Below are positions 17,756-26,978 of a stretch of DNA of 64,000 bases, piece after piece (the first letter of the stretch is position 1; each line of letters starts with the position of its first letter). Below the pieces are notes generated by a model that searched no databases, was not told where the DNA came from, and saw only the letters and a program-made list of their open reading frames with translations. The position numbers were made by a program, and so were the translations under genes. Origin of the DNA: Candidatus Kosakonia sp. 282A-S69 (GTDB lineage Bacteria > Pseudomonadota > Gammaproteobacteria > Enterobacterales > Enterobacteriaceae); assembly GCF_029433855.1 (NCBI RefSeq), contig NZ_JAROAU010000004.1, forward strand, positions 1,458-65,457, written 5' to 3'.

Positions 17756-19423
17756 TTACTTGGTAATACGTTTGTACTTGATACGCTTCGGCTCCAGCGC
17801 TTCGGCACCCAGCGTGCGTTTCTTGTACTCTTCGTATTCGGTGAAGTTCCCTTCGAAGAACTCCACTTTACCCTCATCCTGGTAATCCAGAATGTGGGTG
17901 GCGATACGGTCAAGGAACCAACGGTCATGGGAGATAACCATCGCGCAGCCCGGGAACTCCAGCAGGGCGTTTTCCAGCGCGCGCAGGGTTTCGATATCCA
18001 GGTCGTTGGTCGGTTCATCGAGCAGCAGCATGTTGCCGCCAACCTGCAGCAGCTTCGCCAGGTGCAGACGACCGCGCTCACCGCCGGAGAGTTCGCCAAC
18101 GCGTTTGCCCTGGTCGGTGCCTTTAAAGTTAAAGCGGCCAACGTAGGCGCGGCTTGGCATCTCGGTGTTGCCGATACGCATGATATCCAGCCCGCCGGAG
18201 ACCTCCTCCCAGACGGTCTTGTTGTTATCCATCGCGTCACGGAACTGGTCAACAGAGGCCAGTTTCACCGTTTCACCGAGCGTGATCGTACCGGCATCAG
18301 GCTGCTCCTGACCGGACATCATGCGGAACAGCGTCGATTTACCGGCGCCGTTCGGGCCGATAATGCCGACGATGGCTCCTTTCGGTACGGAGAAGGAGAG
18401 GTTATCGATCAGCTGGCGGTCGCCATAGGCTTTGCACAGGTTGCTGACCTCGACCACTTTATCGCCCAGACGCGCGCCTGGCGGAATAAAGAGTTCGTTG
18501 GTTTCGTTACGTTTCTGGTACTCGGTGCTGTTAAGTTCTTCGAAGCGTGCCAGACGGGCTTTGCCCTTCGATTGACGGCCTTTCGCGCCCTGACGAACCC
18601 ACTCCAGCTCTTTCTCAATGGATTTGCGACGAGCCGCTTCCTGAGAGGCTTCCTGCGCCAGACGCTGATCTTTCTGCTCCAGCCAGGAGGAGTAGTTGCC
18701 TTCCCACGGAATGCCTTCGCCACGGTCAAGCTCAAGGATCCAGCCCGCAACGTTATCAAGGAAGTAACGGTCGTGGGTAATTGCCACTACAGTGCCTTCG
18801 AAGTCGTGCAGGAAGCGTTCCAGCCAGGCGACAGATTCGGCATCCAGGTGGTTGGTCGGTTCGTCGAGCAGCAGCATGTCCGGCTTTTCCAGCAGCAGAC
18901 GGCACAGCGCGACGCGGCGGCGTTCACCCCCGGAGAGATTGGCGATTTTCGCATCCCAGTCCGGCAGACGCAGCGCATCGGCCGCGCGCTCAAGCTGTAC
19001 GTTCAGGTTGTGACCGTCGTGGGCCTGGATGATCTCTTCCAGCTTGCCCTGCTCAGCGGCGAGTTTGTCGAAATCCGCCTCTGGCTCAGCGTAGAGTGCG
19101 TAAACTTCATCCAGACGTTTCAGCGCGTTAACCACTTCAGAAAGGGCTTCTTCAACCGATTCACGAACCGTCTGCTCAGGATTGAGCTGCGGCTCCTGCG
19201 GCAGGTAACCGATTTTTATACCCGGTTGCGCGCGCGCTTCCCCTTCGATGTCGGTATCAATACCGGCCATGATGCGCAGCAGCGTCGATTTACCGGCACC
19301 GTTAAGGCCGAGCACGCCGATCTTTGCGCCAGGGAAGAAACTGAGGGAGATATTTTTCAGAATATGACGTTTCGGCGGAACAACCTTGCCGACACGGTGC
19401 ATGGTATATACGAATTGAGCCAC
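17756..19423 (-). CDS. ettA: Energy-dependent translational throttle protein EttA (ABC-F)
   Basis: ABC-F ATPase that binds the ribosomal E site and gates the first steps of elongation according to ATP/ADP level. Two ABC domains are complete: Walker A GLNGAGKST and signature LSGGERRR in the first, GPNGAGKST and LSGGERGR in the second, with the linker between them and a C-terminal RIKYKRITK tail. The 555 residues equal the E. coli length. It is monocistronic on the minus strand, with a strong terminator behind it. A 587-codon open frame antisense to it is a codon-usage artefact. Confidence 0.97.
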   Translation of the reverse strand: MAQFVYTMHRVGKVVPPKRHILKNISLSFFPGAKIGVLGLNGAGKSTLLRIMAGIDTDIEGEARAQPGIKIGYLPQEPQLNPEQTVRESVEEALSEVVNALKRLDEVYALYAEPEADFDKLAAEQGKLEEIIQAHDGHNLNVQLERAADALRLPDWDAKIANLSGGERRRVALCRLLLEKPDMLLLDEPTNHLDAESVAWLERFLHDFEGTVVAITHDRYFLDNVAGWILELDRGEGIPWEGNYSSWLEQKDQRLAQEASQEAARRKSIEKELEWVRQGAKGRQSKGKARLARFEELNSTEYQKRNETNELFIPPGARLGDKVVEVSNLCKAYGDRQLIDNLSFSVPKGAIVGIIGPNGAGKSTLFRMMSGQEQPDAGTITLGETVKLASVDQFRDAMDNNKTVWEEVSGGLDIMRIGNTEMPSRAYVGRFNFKGTDQGKRVGELSGGERGRLHLAKLLQVGGNMLLLDEPTNDLDIETLRALENALLEFPGCAMVISHDRWFLDRIATHILDYQDEGKVEFFEGNFTEYEEYKKRTLGAEALEPKRIKYKRITK

Positions 19424-19546
19424 GGTGGACTTCGCCTCTTTGTTATGAGTAGTGCATTTAACAGCGGAGTGTAGCCGTTTTCGCGCGCTAATCCCAGCCA
19501 GCGACGCTCACACTGTTAAATCACACCAGAAAGGTAAAAAAGTGTG

Positions 19547-19565
19547 CGTAACGTGGCGCGTTACG
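19547..19565. other. Palindrome in the ettA-slt gap
   Basis: CGTAACG (19547-19553) and CGTTACG (19559-19565) are perfect 7-bp inverted repeats around a 5-base centre, in the 215-base divergent region. It could be an operator for either gene or an RNA stem; no known regulator is assigned. Confidence 0.45.
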
Positions 19566-19638
19566 GGATGCCCGGTTAGCATTAACTCCTGTATGCGGCA
19601 TGATGCTGTAAAAATGTGACAGATAAGAGGAAAGAGCT

Positions 19639-21579
19639 GTGCAGAGAGCTAAACATGCCGCCTGGCGGTTAGCGGCGGCCTGCGTGTGTTTGCTGTCTTT
19701 CAGCAATGCGGCGCGGGCAGACTCACTGGATGAACAACGCGAGCGGTATGCGCAAATCAAAAGCGCCTGGGACAATAACCAGATGGACGTTGTGCAGCAG
19801 CTAATGCCGACGCTGCAAACCTATCCCCTTTACCCCTACCTGCAATACCGGCAGATCACCGATGATTTGATGAGCGAACCGGCGCTCACTGTCACCCAGT
19901 TTGTGCAGCAGTATCCGACGCTGCCCGCTGCGCGAACGCTGAAAAACCGCTTTGTGAATGAGCTGGCGCGGCGTCAGGACTGGCAGGGTTTGCTGGCATT
20001 TAGCCCGGACAAACCGACGACCACCGAGGCGCAGTGCAACTACTACTTTGCCAAATGGAACAGCGGCCAGGCGGATGAAGCCTGGGCGGGTGCGAAAGAT
20101 CTCTGGCTGAGCGGTAAAAGCCAGCCGAACGCCTGCGATCAGCTGTTTGGTGCCTGGCGGGCGTCGGGTAAACAGGATCCGCTTGCTTACCTGGAACGTA
20201 TTCGCCTGGCGATGAAAGCGGGTAATACGCGGCTTGTCACGCTGCTGGCCAGCCAGATGCCGTCCGATTACCAGACTATCTCGTCGGCAATTGTGACGCT
20301 CGCCAACGATCCAATGACGGTGATGAGCTTCGCCACCACCACCGGGGCGACGGACTTTACGCGCCAGATGGCGGCAGAAGCGTTTGAAAGCGTGGCGCGA
20401 CAGGATGTGGAAAATGCGCGGCTGATGATCCCCTCTCTGGTACAGGCGCAAAAACTCAACGAGGAGCAGGCGCAGCAGCTGCGCGAGACGGTGGCGTGGC
20501 GTCTGATGGGCAATAGTGTGACCAGCGAGCAGGCGCGCTGGCGCGACGATACGATTATGCGTTCGCAATCCGTTTCACTGCTGGAGCGACGCGTGCGCAT
20601 GGCGCTCAGCAATGGCGATCGCCGCGGGCTGAATACCTGGCTTTCACGCCTGCCGATGGAGGCGAAAGAGAAAGATGAGTGGCGCTACTGGCAGGCAGAT
20701 CTTCTGCTGGAGCGCGGGCGTGAAAATGACGCCAGGGAGATCCTGCATGCGCTGATGCAGCAGCGCGGCTTCTACCCGATGGCCGCCGCGCAGCGTCTGG
20801 GCGAAGCGTATCAGTTGCAGATTGATAAAGCCGATGGCAACGTCGAACCAACCCTGTTGCAGAGCGCAGAGATGGCGCGCGTGCGTGAGCTGATGTACTG
20901 GAAGATGGATAACACCGCGCGCGGCGAGTGGGCGAATCTGGTCTCCAGCCGCAGCCAGCAGCAGCAGGCGCAGCTGGCGCGCTATGCCTTTGAGCAGCAG
21001 TGGTGGGATCTGAGCGTGCAGGCGACGATCAGCGGCAAGCTGTGGGATCAGTTAGAGGAGCGCTTCCCACTGGCGTATCGCGATCTCTATACGCGCTATA
21101 CCGGCGATAAGGAGATTTCACCGAGTTATGCGATGGCTATCTCCCGCCAGGAGAGTGCCTGGAACCCGACAGCGCGCTCGCCGGTCGGTGCGAGCGGGCT
21201 GATGCAGATTATGCCCGCCACCGCCACGCATACGGTGAAGATGTTCTCTATCCCCGGCTACAGCAATGCCAGCCAGCTCTTCGATCCGGAAACCAATATC
21301 AAGATCGGCACCAGCTATTTGCAGTATGTCTATCAGCAGTTTGGCAATAACCGTATTTTCGCCTCGGCGGCCTATAACGCCGGGCCGGGGAGGGTGCGTA
21401 GCTGGCTGAATAGCAGCGGCGGCAAGCTCGATGCGGTGGCTTTTATCGAGAGCATTCCCTTTTCTGAAACGCGCGGTTATGTGAAAAACGTGCTGGCTTA
21501 TGATGCCTACTACCGTTACTTCCTGCAGGGCGAGAAGCCGACCATCCTCAGTGACGCTGAATGGCAGCGCCGTTACTGA
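19639..21579 (+). CDS. slt: Soluble lytic murein transglycosylase Slt70
   Basis: Periplasmic exo-lytic transglycosylase that cleaves the MurNAc-GlcNAc bond of peptidoglycan with formation of 1,6-anhydroMurNAc. It has a signal peptide of about 27 residues (cleavage after ARA), the long alpha-superhelical U domain, a linker, and a C-terminal goose-lysozyme-like domain with the catalytic glutamate in SRQESAWNP and the GLMQIMP motif. Translation starts at GTG 19639; the 646 residues compare with 645 in E. coli. trpR follows. Confidence 0.96.
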   Translation: MQRAKHAAWRLAAACVCLLSFSNAARADSLDEQRERYAQIKSAWDNNQMDVVQQLMPTLQTYPLYPYLQYRQITDDLMSEPALTVTQFVQQYPTLPAARTLKNRFVNELARRQDWQGLLAFSPDKPTTTEAQCNYYFAKWNSGQADEAWAGAKDLWLSGKSQPNACDQLFGAWRASGKQDPLAYLERIRLAMKAGNTRLVTLLASQMPSDYQTISSAIVTLANDPMTVMSFATTTGATDFTRQMAAEAFESVARQDVENARLMIPSLVQAQKLNEEQAQQLRETVAWRLMGNSVTSEQARWRDDTIMRSQSVSLLERRVRMALSNGDRRGLNTWLSRLPMEAKEKDEWRYWQADLLLERGRENDAREILHALMQQRGFYPMAAAQRLGEAYQLQIDKADGNVEPTLLQSAEMARVRELMYWKMDNTARGEWANLVSSRSQQQQAQLARYAFEQQWWDLSVQATISGKLWDQLEERFPLAYRDLYTRYTGDKEISPSYAMAISRQESAWNPTARSPVGASGLMQIMPATATHTVKMFSIPGYSNASQLFDPETNIKIGTSYLQYVYQQFGNNRIFASAAYNAGPGRVRSWLNSSGGKLDAVAFIESIPFSETRGYVKNVLAYDAYYRYFLQGEKPTILSDAEWQRRY

Positions 21580-21596
21580 TTAGTGTGGTTTATGCT

Positions 21597-21628
21597 ATGC
21601 TGCGTACTCATGCACGAGTACGCAGCAT
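21597..21628. promoter_or_regulatory. trp operator of trpR (autoregulatory)
   Basis: A 32-bp inverted repeat with perfect 13-base arms (21597-21609 and 21616-21628) around ATGCAC. Its core GTACTC-N6-GAGTAC has the same size and sequence arms as the E. coli trpR operator. TATGCT at 21591-21596 may be the -10 element. TrpR is expected to repress its own gene here. Confidence 0.8.
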
Positions 21629-21655
21629 AAAACCCCCTTACACGGCGAAAAAACT

Positions 21656-21985
21656 ATGACTCAGCAATCCCCCTATTCAGCGGCGATGGCCGAACAGCGC
21701 GAGCAGGAGTGGCAACGCTTTGTTGAGCTGCTCAGACAGGCGTACGACAACGAACTGCATATCCCGTTGCTTAACCTGATGCTTACGCCGGACGAGCGTG
21801 AAGCGCTGGGGACGCGGGTGCGTATTATCGAAGAGCTGCTGCGCGGCGAGATGAGCCAGCGCGAGCTGAAAAATGAGCTTGGCGCGGGCATTGCGACCAT
21901 CACGCGCGGCTCAAACAGCCTGAAGGCCGCGCCGACGGATTTGCGTCTGTGGCTGGAAAAAGCGTTACTTAATGCTCAGCGATAA
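21656..21985 (+). CDS. trpR: Trp operon repressor
   Basis: Tryptophan-activated dimeric repressor of trp, aroH, mtr, aroL and its own gene. The 109-residue protein preserves the core [15 protein letters not shown] and the helix-turn-helix [19 protein letters not shown] (about residues 69-87) seen in E. coli; only the last few residues differ. The ATG lies 28 bases downstream of a long trp operator palindrome. Its last ten bases overlap the 3' end of convergent yjjX. Confidence 0.97.
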   Translation: MTQQSPYSAAMAEQREQEWQRFVELLRQAYDNELHIPLLNLMLTPDEREALGTRVRIIEELLRGEMSQRELKNELGAGIATITRGSNSLKAAPTDLRLWLEKALLNAQR

Positions 21986-22491
21986 ACGGCGTTATGGAAC
22001 GGGCTGAGCGCCAGTATCACCGCCTGGTGATAGACGCTTTCGCGGGTCAGCGCCCCGGCGGTAAAGACGCCGATGGCTCCCTCTTTGCGGCCTATCTCAT
22101 CAATGCCGGTGTAGCGTGACATCACTGGCCCCAGCGCCTCGCCGGCGTTAACATCGCGCAAAATTACCTCCGGCAGCGGCAGCGTTGCCGAGCGGGACTC
22201 CCCGGTTAACTCGCCATTTTCAATCACCACCCAACTGAAGGTGCTTCCTTCATCAATACCCGCTTCGATAGCGACCCAAAAATCCGCGTTCGGCTGCGCC
22301 GCGCGCGCGTTTCGCACGCGGTTTCGTGCGCCAGTTCGCGTTTCTTCACTGCCGAAGGGTTGTTCCGGGACGCCGCTCTCGACGGAAATAGCGGCAATAT
22401 GGCAGCATCCTTCGCCGAAAATCTGGTTAAAAGCGTGCAGAATCGCCCGAATTTTAGCGGGATTGGTGGTAGCGCAGACAACTTGGTGCAT
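21976..22491 (-). CDS. yjjX: Inosine/xanthosine triphosphatase
   Basis: House-cleaning phosphatase hydrolysing ITP and XTP to keep deaminated purines out of nucleic acids. The protein begins [14 protein letters not shown], the nucleotide-binding segment of the family, and keeps [11 protein letters not shown] and [14 protein letters not shown]. With the ATG at 22491 it has 171 residues (about 170 in E. coli); an ATG two codons earlier at 22497 is also possible, and neither has a strong ribosome binding site. It converges on trpR with a ten-base overlap and is divergent from gpmB. Confidence 0.92.
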   Translation of the reverse strand: MHQVVCATTNPAKIRAILHAFNQIFGEGCCHIAAISVESGVPEQPFGSEETRTGARNRVRNARAAQPNADFWVAIEAGIDEGSTFSWVVIENGELTGESRSATLPLPEVILRDVNAGEALGPVMSRYTGIDEIGRKEGAIGVFTAGALTRESVYHQAVILALSPFHNAVYR

Positions 22492-22588
22492 AATCATCTA
22501 AGGCATGTCCGGGAGGAAACTGCTTTCCCATGCGGACTTGAGCCTTCCTCAGAGAATAAATTCATCGCAGTATAATGGATAACAATAC

Positions 22589-23236
22589 ATGTTACAGGTA
22601 TACCTTGTTCGCCACGGTGAAACCCTTTGGAACGCCGAGCGTCGTATTCAAGGCCAGTCCGACAGTCCTTTAACCGATAAGGGCGAAACACAGGCCCGAC
22701 AGGTGGCGGAACGCGCGAAAGCACTGGGCATCACCCACATTATCACCAGCGACCTGGGGCGTACGCGCCGCACGGCGGAGATTATTGCTGACATTTGCGG
22801 CTGCGACGTGAGGCTGGAACCGCGCCTGCGCGAGCTGGATATGGGCGTGCTGGAGCGACGTCATCTTGACTCGTTGACCGAAGAGGAAGAGGGGTGGCGT
22901 CGTCAACTGGTCAACGGCACCGCAGATGGCCGCATTCCTGAAGGCGAGTCGATGCAGGAGCTGAGCGAGCGTATGCACGCCGCGCTGGCGACCTGTCTGG
23001 AGCTGCCACAAGGCAGCCGACCGCTGCTGGTAAGCCACGGCATGGCGTTGGGGTGTCTGGTGAGTACCATTCTTGGCCTGCCAGCGTACGCCGAGCGCCG
23101 TTTGCGCCTGCGCAACTGTTCCATCTCGCGCATCGACTACCAGCAAAGCCCATGGCTTGCGTCTGGCTGGGTGGTGGAAACCGCAGGCGACGTCTCGCAT
23201 CTGGACGCACCTGCGCTGGATGAGATGCAGCGTTAA
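22589..23236 (+). CDS. gpmB: Histidine-phosphatase family protein GpmB/YtjC
   Basis: Member of the phosphoglycerate-mutase-like histidine phosphatase superfamily. The RHGE motif with the phosphorylated histidine is at residues 8-11 (VRHGETLWN), and SHGMALG supplies the second histidine. Length of 215 residues equals E. coli. It is named a phosphoglycerate mutase by homology, but E. coli data point rather to a phosphatase of sugar phosphates; which reaction matters in the cell is uncertain. Its stop overlaps the stop of convergent rob by a few bases. Confidence 0.92.
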   Translation: MLQVYLVRHGETLWNAERRIQGQSDSPLTDKGETQARQVAERAKALGITHIITSDLGRTRRTAEIIADICGCDVRLEPRLRELDMGVLERRHLDSLTEEEEGWRRQLVNGTADGRIPEGESMQELSERMHAALATCLELPQGSRPLLVSHGMALGCLVSTILGLPAYAERRLRLRNCSISRIDYQQSPWLASGWVVETAGDVSHLDAPALDEMQR

Positions 23237-24105
23237 CGGCGGATAGGGATCAGATACTCGCAGCGGATGTGCGTCGGCGGTTCGCGATCGTTGGCGGCGT
23301 TGTGCTGCGGGTAGAAGTGTTCAATATCCTGGCCTTTACGGCGCGTCAGCTGAAGCATCGGCATGCAGGTGCCGTAGACGGTCAGGATAAACTCCTGCAA
23401 CCCTTCCGGCGCACCATCATAGGAGAAAGCAACATAATCTCCCCCCTCCAGCACAACTGGCTGAGCGTTACTCAGGTAACCATTCGCCTGCTCCGGCGTC
23501 AGCGCGGTGGTATAAAAGACTTCCTGCTCGTCATCTTTTTCCTGGCTTGGCCGCGGCTCGTGCAGACCATACAGCTCATCCGGAATGGTTGGCGCATTGC
23601 TTAAAAACTCGCGCCAGAACTGGATACGCATCTGGTTACGAAAATCGGAGATCTCCTCCAGCGCGCAGGTGTAACTTTGTGTGGTGCCGATAAGCTTCAT
23701 TGGCGGCAGCGTGACAAAGTTGTGCGTTGGTAAGGCAAACTCGCCCAGACGCAGCGGCGGTCGAATGCCAAATGAGTTCCAGTCCGGTGAACGGCGATAG
23801 AGCGCAGGCGTGACGGCAAACTGTTTTTTAAACGCGCGGGTAAAGGTTTGTTGGGAGTCGAAGCGATACTGTAGCGCGATATCAAGAATCGGGCGGGCGG
23901 TGAGGCGCAGCGCGACGGCGGATTTCGACAAACGACGGGCGCGAATATAGGCGCCAATAGCGTGGCCTGTGACATCCTTGAACATCCTTTGCAAATGCCA
24001 CTTGGAATAGCCCGCTTTTGCCGCCACATTATCTAACGACAGCGGCTGATCGAGATGGCCTTCCAGCCAGGCAAGTAAGTCGCGAATGATGCCAGCCTGA
24101 TCCAT
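23233..24105 (-). CDS. rob: Right oriC-binding transcriptional activator Rob
   Basis: AraC/XylS-family activator of the marA/soxS/rob regulon (efflux, superoxide and solvent tolerance), which in E. coli is switched on by bile salts and fatty acids. Two AraC-type helix-turn-helix motifs fill residues 1-110 (LDNVAAKAGYSKWHLQRMF and LDIALQYRFDSQQTFTRAF), nearly identical to E. coli. The C-terminal GyrI-like ligand-binding domain is more diverged. The ATG at 24105 follows AGAGGATATTT and gives 290 residues (E. coli 289); a codon at 24126 adds seven unrelated residues. Confidence 0.96.
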   Translation of the reverse strand: MDQAGIIRDLLAWLEGHLDQPLSLDNVAAKAGYSKWHLQRMFKDVTGHAIGAYIRARRLSKSAVALRLTARPILDIALQYRFDSQQTFTRAFKKQFAVTPALYRRSPDWNSFGIRPPLRLGEFALPTHNFVTLPPMKLIGTTQSYTCALEEISDFRNQMRIQFWREFLSNAPTIPDELYGLHEPRPSQEKDDEQEVFYTTALTPEQANGYLSNAQPVVLEGGDYVAFSYDGAPEGLQEFILTVYGTCMPMLQLTRRKGQDIEHFYPQHNAANDREPPTHIRCEYLIPIRR

Positions 24106-24322
24106 AAATATCCTCTTCCATAGCACAGCAGCGGTGAACGCTTGATATCAGGGAAGGGATAATAGCGGGTTTTAAGAGGTTTAGCATGCAGTGTTTTTTT
24201 TGTGCTTGCCCGCGCATTGTGACTGATTTTAATAATAAATTTTGTAAATGGGTGATCTGCAAACAGTTTCTCATATGAAAACTGAATAGTTGCGTAACGT
24301 AATATTCAAAAATGGTAACAAT

Positions 24323-24796
24323 ATGAAATATATAAAGTTTGTCATTCCTGCTCTTCTGTTGACCTCGTTGGGTTCTGCGCAGGCGGAGCAGATTGGATCG
24401 GTGGATACGGTGTTCAAGATTTTCGGGCCCGATCACAAAATCGTGGTGGAGGCGTTCGACGATCCCGATGTGAAGAATGTCACCTGCTATATCAGCCGGG
24501 CGAAGACCGGCGGCATCAAAGGCGGATTAGGGTTAGCGGAGGATACCTCCGATGCGGCGATCTCCTGCCAGCAGGTAGGGCCGGTTGAGCTGAGCGATAA
24601 AATCAAGAATGGCAAAGCGCAGGGCGACGTCGTTTTCCAGAAGCGAACCTCATTAGTTTTCAAAAAGTTACAGGTAGTTCGTTTCTATGATGCCAAACGT
24701 AACGCGCTGGCCTATTTAGCTTACTCCGATAAAGTGGTCGAAGGTTCGCCGAAAAACGCAATCAGCGCAGTGCCGATCATGCCGTGGGGTAAATAA
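24323..24796 (+). CDS. creA: CreA family protein
   Basis: A 157-residue exported protein with a signal peptide ending SAQA near residue 21, followed by the strongly conserved [11 protein letters not shown] and [15 protein letters not shown] segments. Two cysteines may form a disulfide. It is the first gene of creABCD; its molecular role is unknown. The ATG at 24323 produces the E. coli length, whereas an upstream in-frame codon at 24290 would insert eleven polar residues before the signal peptide. Confidence 0.93.
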   Translation: MKYIKFVIPALLLTSLGSAQAEQIGSVDTVFKIFGPDHKIVVEAFDDPDVKNVTCYISRAKTGGIKGGLGLAEDTSDAAISCQQVGPVELSDKIKNGKAQGDVVFQKRTSLVFKKLQVVRFYDAKRNALAYLAYSDKVVEGSPKNAISAVPIMPWGK

Positions 24797-24807
24797 GCAA
24801 AGTGTCT

Positions 24808-25497
24808 ATGCCGCAACCGCTGATTTGGCTGGTGGAAGATGAAGCCAGTATCGCTGAAACCTTAATCTATATGCTGCAACAGGATGGGTTTGTCGTCACC
24901 GCGTTTGAGCGGGGTTTACCGGTACTGGATGCAGCGGCGCAGCGGTTGCCCGAATTGGTCATCCTTGATGTCGGGCTGCCGGATATCAGCGGCTTTGAGT
25001 TGTGTCGGCGTCTGCTGGCGCGCGCGCCCGCACTGCCGGTGCTGTTTCTGACCGCGCGCAGCGAGGAAGTGGATAAGCTGCTGGGTCTGGAAATGGGCGC
25101 GGATGACTATATCGCCAAACCCTTCTCACCGCGCGAAGTGTGCGCCCGCGTGCGCACAGTGCTACGCAGGCTGCAGAAAGCGTCGTTGCAGAGCGACCGC
25201 ATTCGCGTCGGAGAGTTTGAGCTGGATGAAACGGCGGCGGTGATCCTCTGGTGCGGCGAAACGCTGAGTCTGACTCGGTATGAGTTCCTGTTAATGAAAA
25301 CATTATTGCAGGCGCCGGGCAGGATCTTCTCGCGCCAGCAGTTGATGGACCAGGTATGGTGCGATGGGCAAGAGAGCTTCGATCGTACCGTCGATACCCA
25401 TATCAAAACGCTGCGCGCCAAGCTGCGCGCAATCAATCCCGAACTTGCCCCCATCAATACCCATCGCGGCATGGGTTACAGCCTGGGGCTGCGCTGA
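24808..25497 (+). CDS. creB: Two-component response regulator CreB
   Basis: OmpR/PhoB-family regulator of the Cre regulon. The receiver domain has the acidic pair in VEDE near residue 9, the phosphoacceptor aspartate in VILDVGLPD (about residue 54) and the conserved lysine in AKPFSPRE. The winged-helix output domain ends THRGMGYSL. The ATG at 24808 gives 229 residues, the E. coli length; a GTG at 24802 is an alternative. Neither has a strong ribosome binding site, and the 11-base distance to creA suggests coupling. creC starts within its stop codon. Confidence 0.95.
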   Translation: MPQPLIWLVEDEASIAETLIYMLQQDGFVVTAFERGLPVLDAAAQRLPELVILDVGLPDISGFELCRRLLARAPALPVLFLTARSEEVDKLLGLEMGADDYIAKPFSPREVCARVRTVLRRLQKASLQSDRIRVGEFELDETAAVILWCGETLSLTRYEFLLMKTLLQAPGRIFSRQQLMDQVWCDGQESFDRTVDTHIKTLRAKLRAINPELAPINTHRGMGYSLGLR

Positions 25498-26921
25498 TGC
25501 GTATCGGCATGCGCCTGCTGCTGGGCTACTTTCTGATCGTGGCGGTGGCCGCCTGGTTTGTGCTGTTTATCTTTGTGCAGGAGATCAAACCCGGCGTGCG
25601 TCGCGCGACGGAAGGCACACTGATTGATACCGCGACATTGCTGGCCGAGTTTGCCCGCGAAGATCTGCGCAGCGGGCATCCGCAGGATGGGCGGCTGGCG
25701 CAGGCCTTCTCCACGCTCCATCAGCACCCGATCAACGCCCATATCAACGGCATCCACAAAGTCCGCAATGAGTACCATGTCTATATGACTGATGCGAGCG
25801 GGCGCGTGGTGTTTGATTCAACGGGCAAGGATGTGGGCGGGGACTACTCGCGCTGGAACGATGTCTGGTTAACGCTGCGCGGGCAGTATGGCGCGCGCAG
25901 CTCACCGGCGGTGGCGGGCGACCCGCAAAGCACGGTGATGTATGTCGCCGCGCCGGTGACAGATGCAGGGCGGATCATCGGCGTGGTGAGCGTCGGTAAA
26001 CCCAATAGCGCAATGGAACCGGTGATAAAACGCAGCGAACGGCGCATATTGTGGGCCGGTGGTGCGCTGCTCGGCATTGCGCTGCTGATTGGCGGTGCGA
26101 TGGTCTGGTGGATCAACCGCGCGATTGGCAAGCTCGCCCGGTATGCTGATTCGGTAACCGAAGACCGCCCGGTGCCGCTGCCTGAACTGGGCAGCAGCGA
26201 ACTGCGTAAACTGGCGCAGGCGCTGGAGAGCATGCGCGTCAAGCTGGAAGGGAAAAACTACATTGAGCAGTATGTTTACGCCCTGACTCATGAGCTGAAA
26301 AGCCCGCTGGCGGCAATCCGCGGTGCGGCGGAGATCCTGCAGGAACACCCTCCGCAGCCAGTCGCGACCCGCTTCACGGAGAGTATTCTTGCGCAGAATA
26401 GCCGTATGCAGTGCCTGGTCGAGAAGTTGCTGTACCAGGCGAAGCTGGAGAACCGTCTGGAGATCGCCTTTGCGCCTGTGGAGATGGCTGCGCTTTTTCA
26501 GCAATTGCAGGAGGAGCGAAGCGCGGTGGCCGCGGCGAAGGGGTTGAACATTGCCTGCGAAGCCAACGACGCGGTGGTCGCCGGTGATAAAGAGCTGCTG
26601 GCGCAGGCGGTGGGTAACCTGCTGGATAATGCCATCGACTTTACGCCTGCCGGGGGCAATATTGTGCTGCGCGCCATGGAGGAAGCTGACAAGGTGGTGA
26701 TTACGGTGAGCGACAGCGGCACGGGTATTCCTGACTATGCGCTGCCGCGCGTTTTTGAGCGCTTCTACTCCTTGCCGCGCGGGACTGGGCAGAAGAGCAG
26801 TGGGTTAGGGCTGGCATTTGTCCAGGAGGTCGCGCGCCTGCATCACGGCGCTATCACCGTTTCCAACCGTGCGGAAGGGGGGTGTGAGGCTCGTCTGGCA
26901 CTTCACCCTCACTTCACATAA
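25497..26921 (+). CDS. creC: Sensor histidine kinase CreC
   Basis: Inner-membrane sensor kinase partner of CreB, responding in E. coli to minimal-medium growth and fermentation products. Membrane segments lie at about residues 7-27 and 182-203, flanking a periplasmic sensor region with NEYHVYMTDASG. The HisKA box LTHELKSPLAAIRGA carries the phosphorylated histidine (about residue 265), and the ATPase domain has NLLDNAIDF, DSGTGIP and SSGLGLAF. Length is 474 residues as in E. coli. The ATG shares its A with the creB stop. Confidence 0.95.
   Translation: MRIGMRLLLGYFLIVAVAAWFVLFIFVQEIKPGVRRATEGTLIDTATLLAEFAREDLRSGHPQDGRLAQAFSTLHQHPINAHINGIHKVRNEYHVYMTDASGRVVFDSTGKDVGGDYSRWNDVWLTLRGQYGARSSPAVAGDPQSTVMYVAAPVTDAGRIIGVVSVGKPNSAMEPVIKRSERRILWAGGALLGIALLIGGAMVWWINRAIGKLARYADSVTEDRPVPLPELGSSELRKLAQALESMRVKLEGKNYIEQYVYALTHELKSPLAAIRGAAEILQEHPPQPVATRFTESILAQNSRMQCLVEKLLYQAKLENRLEIAFAPVEMAALFQQLQEERSAVAAAKGLNIACEANDAVVAGDKELLAQAVGNLLDNAIDFTPAGGNIVLRAMEEADKVVITVSDSGTGIPDYALPRVFERFYSLPRGTGQKSSGLGLAFVQEVARLHHGAITVSNRAEGGCEARLALHPHFT
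26902..26917 (+). promoter_or_regulatory. Cre tag (CreB-binding direct repeat) for creD
   Basis: TTCAC-N6-TTCAC at 26902-26906 and 26913-26917 is a perfect Cre tag, lying inside the last codons of creC. Two further TTCAA/TTCAC half-sites follow at 26923-26927 and 26932-26936 with altered spacing. The site lies 62-77 bases upstream of creD, the most strongly CreB-activated gene in E. coli. Confidence 0.85.
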
Positions 26922-26978
26922 CTTCAAATGCTTCACACATAGCCTCGTTATGCTGCGCGCATCACTAAGGAGAGCGCT

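Noticed and set aside
17711..19474. 587-codon open frame on the plus strand, antisense to ettA
   Set aside because: The sense strand encodes a full-length, highly conserved EttA. The antisense frame results from biased codon use, and its product has no recognisable motif or ribosome binding site.
24802..24807. GTG at 24802 as the creB start
   Set aside because: The ATG two codons later gives the E. coli length of 229; neither has a strong ribosome binding site, so the ATG was preferred.
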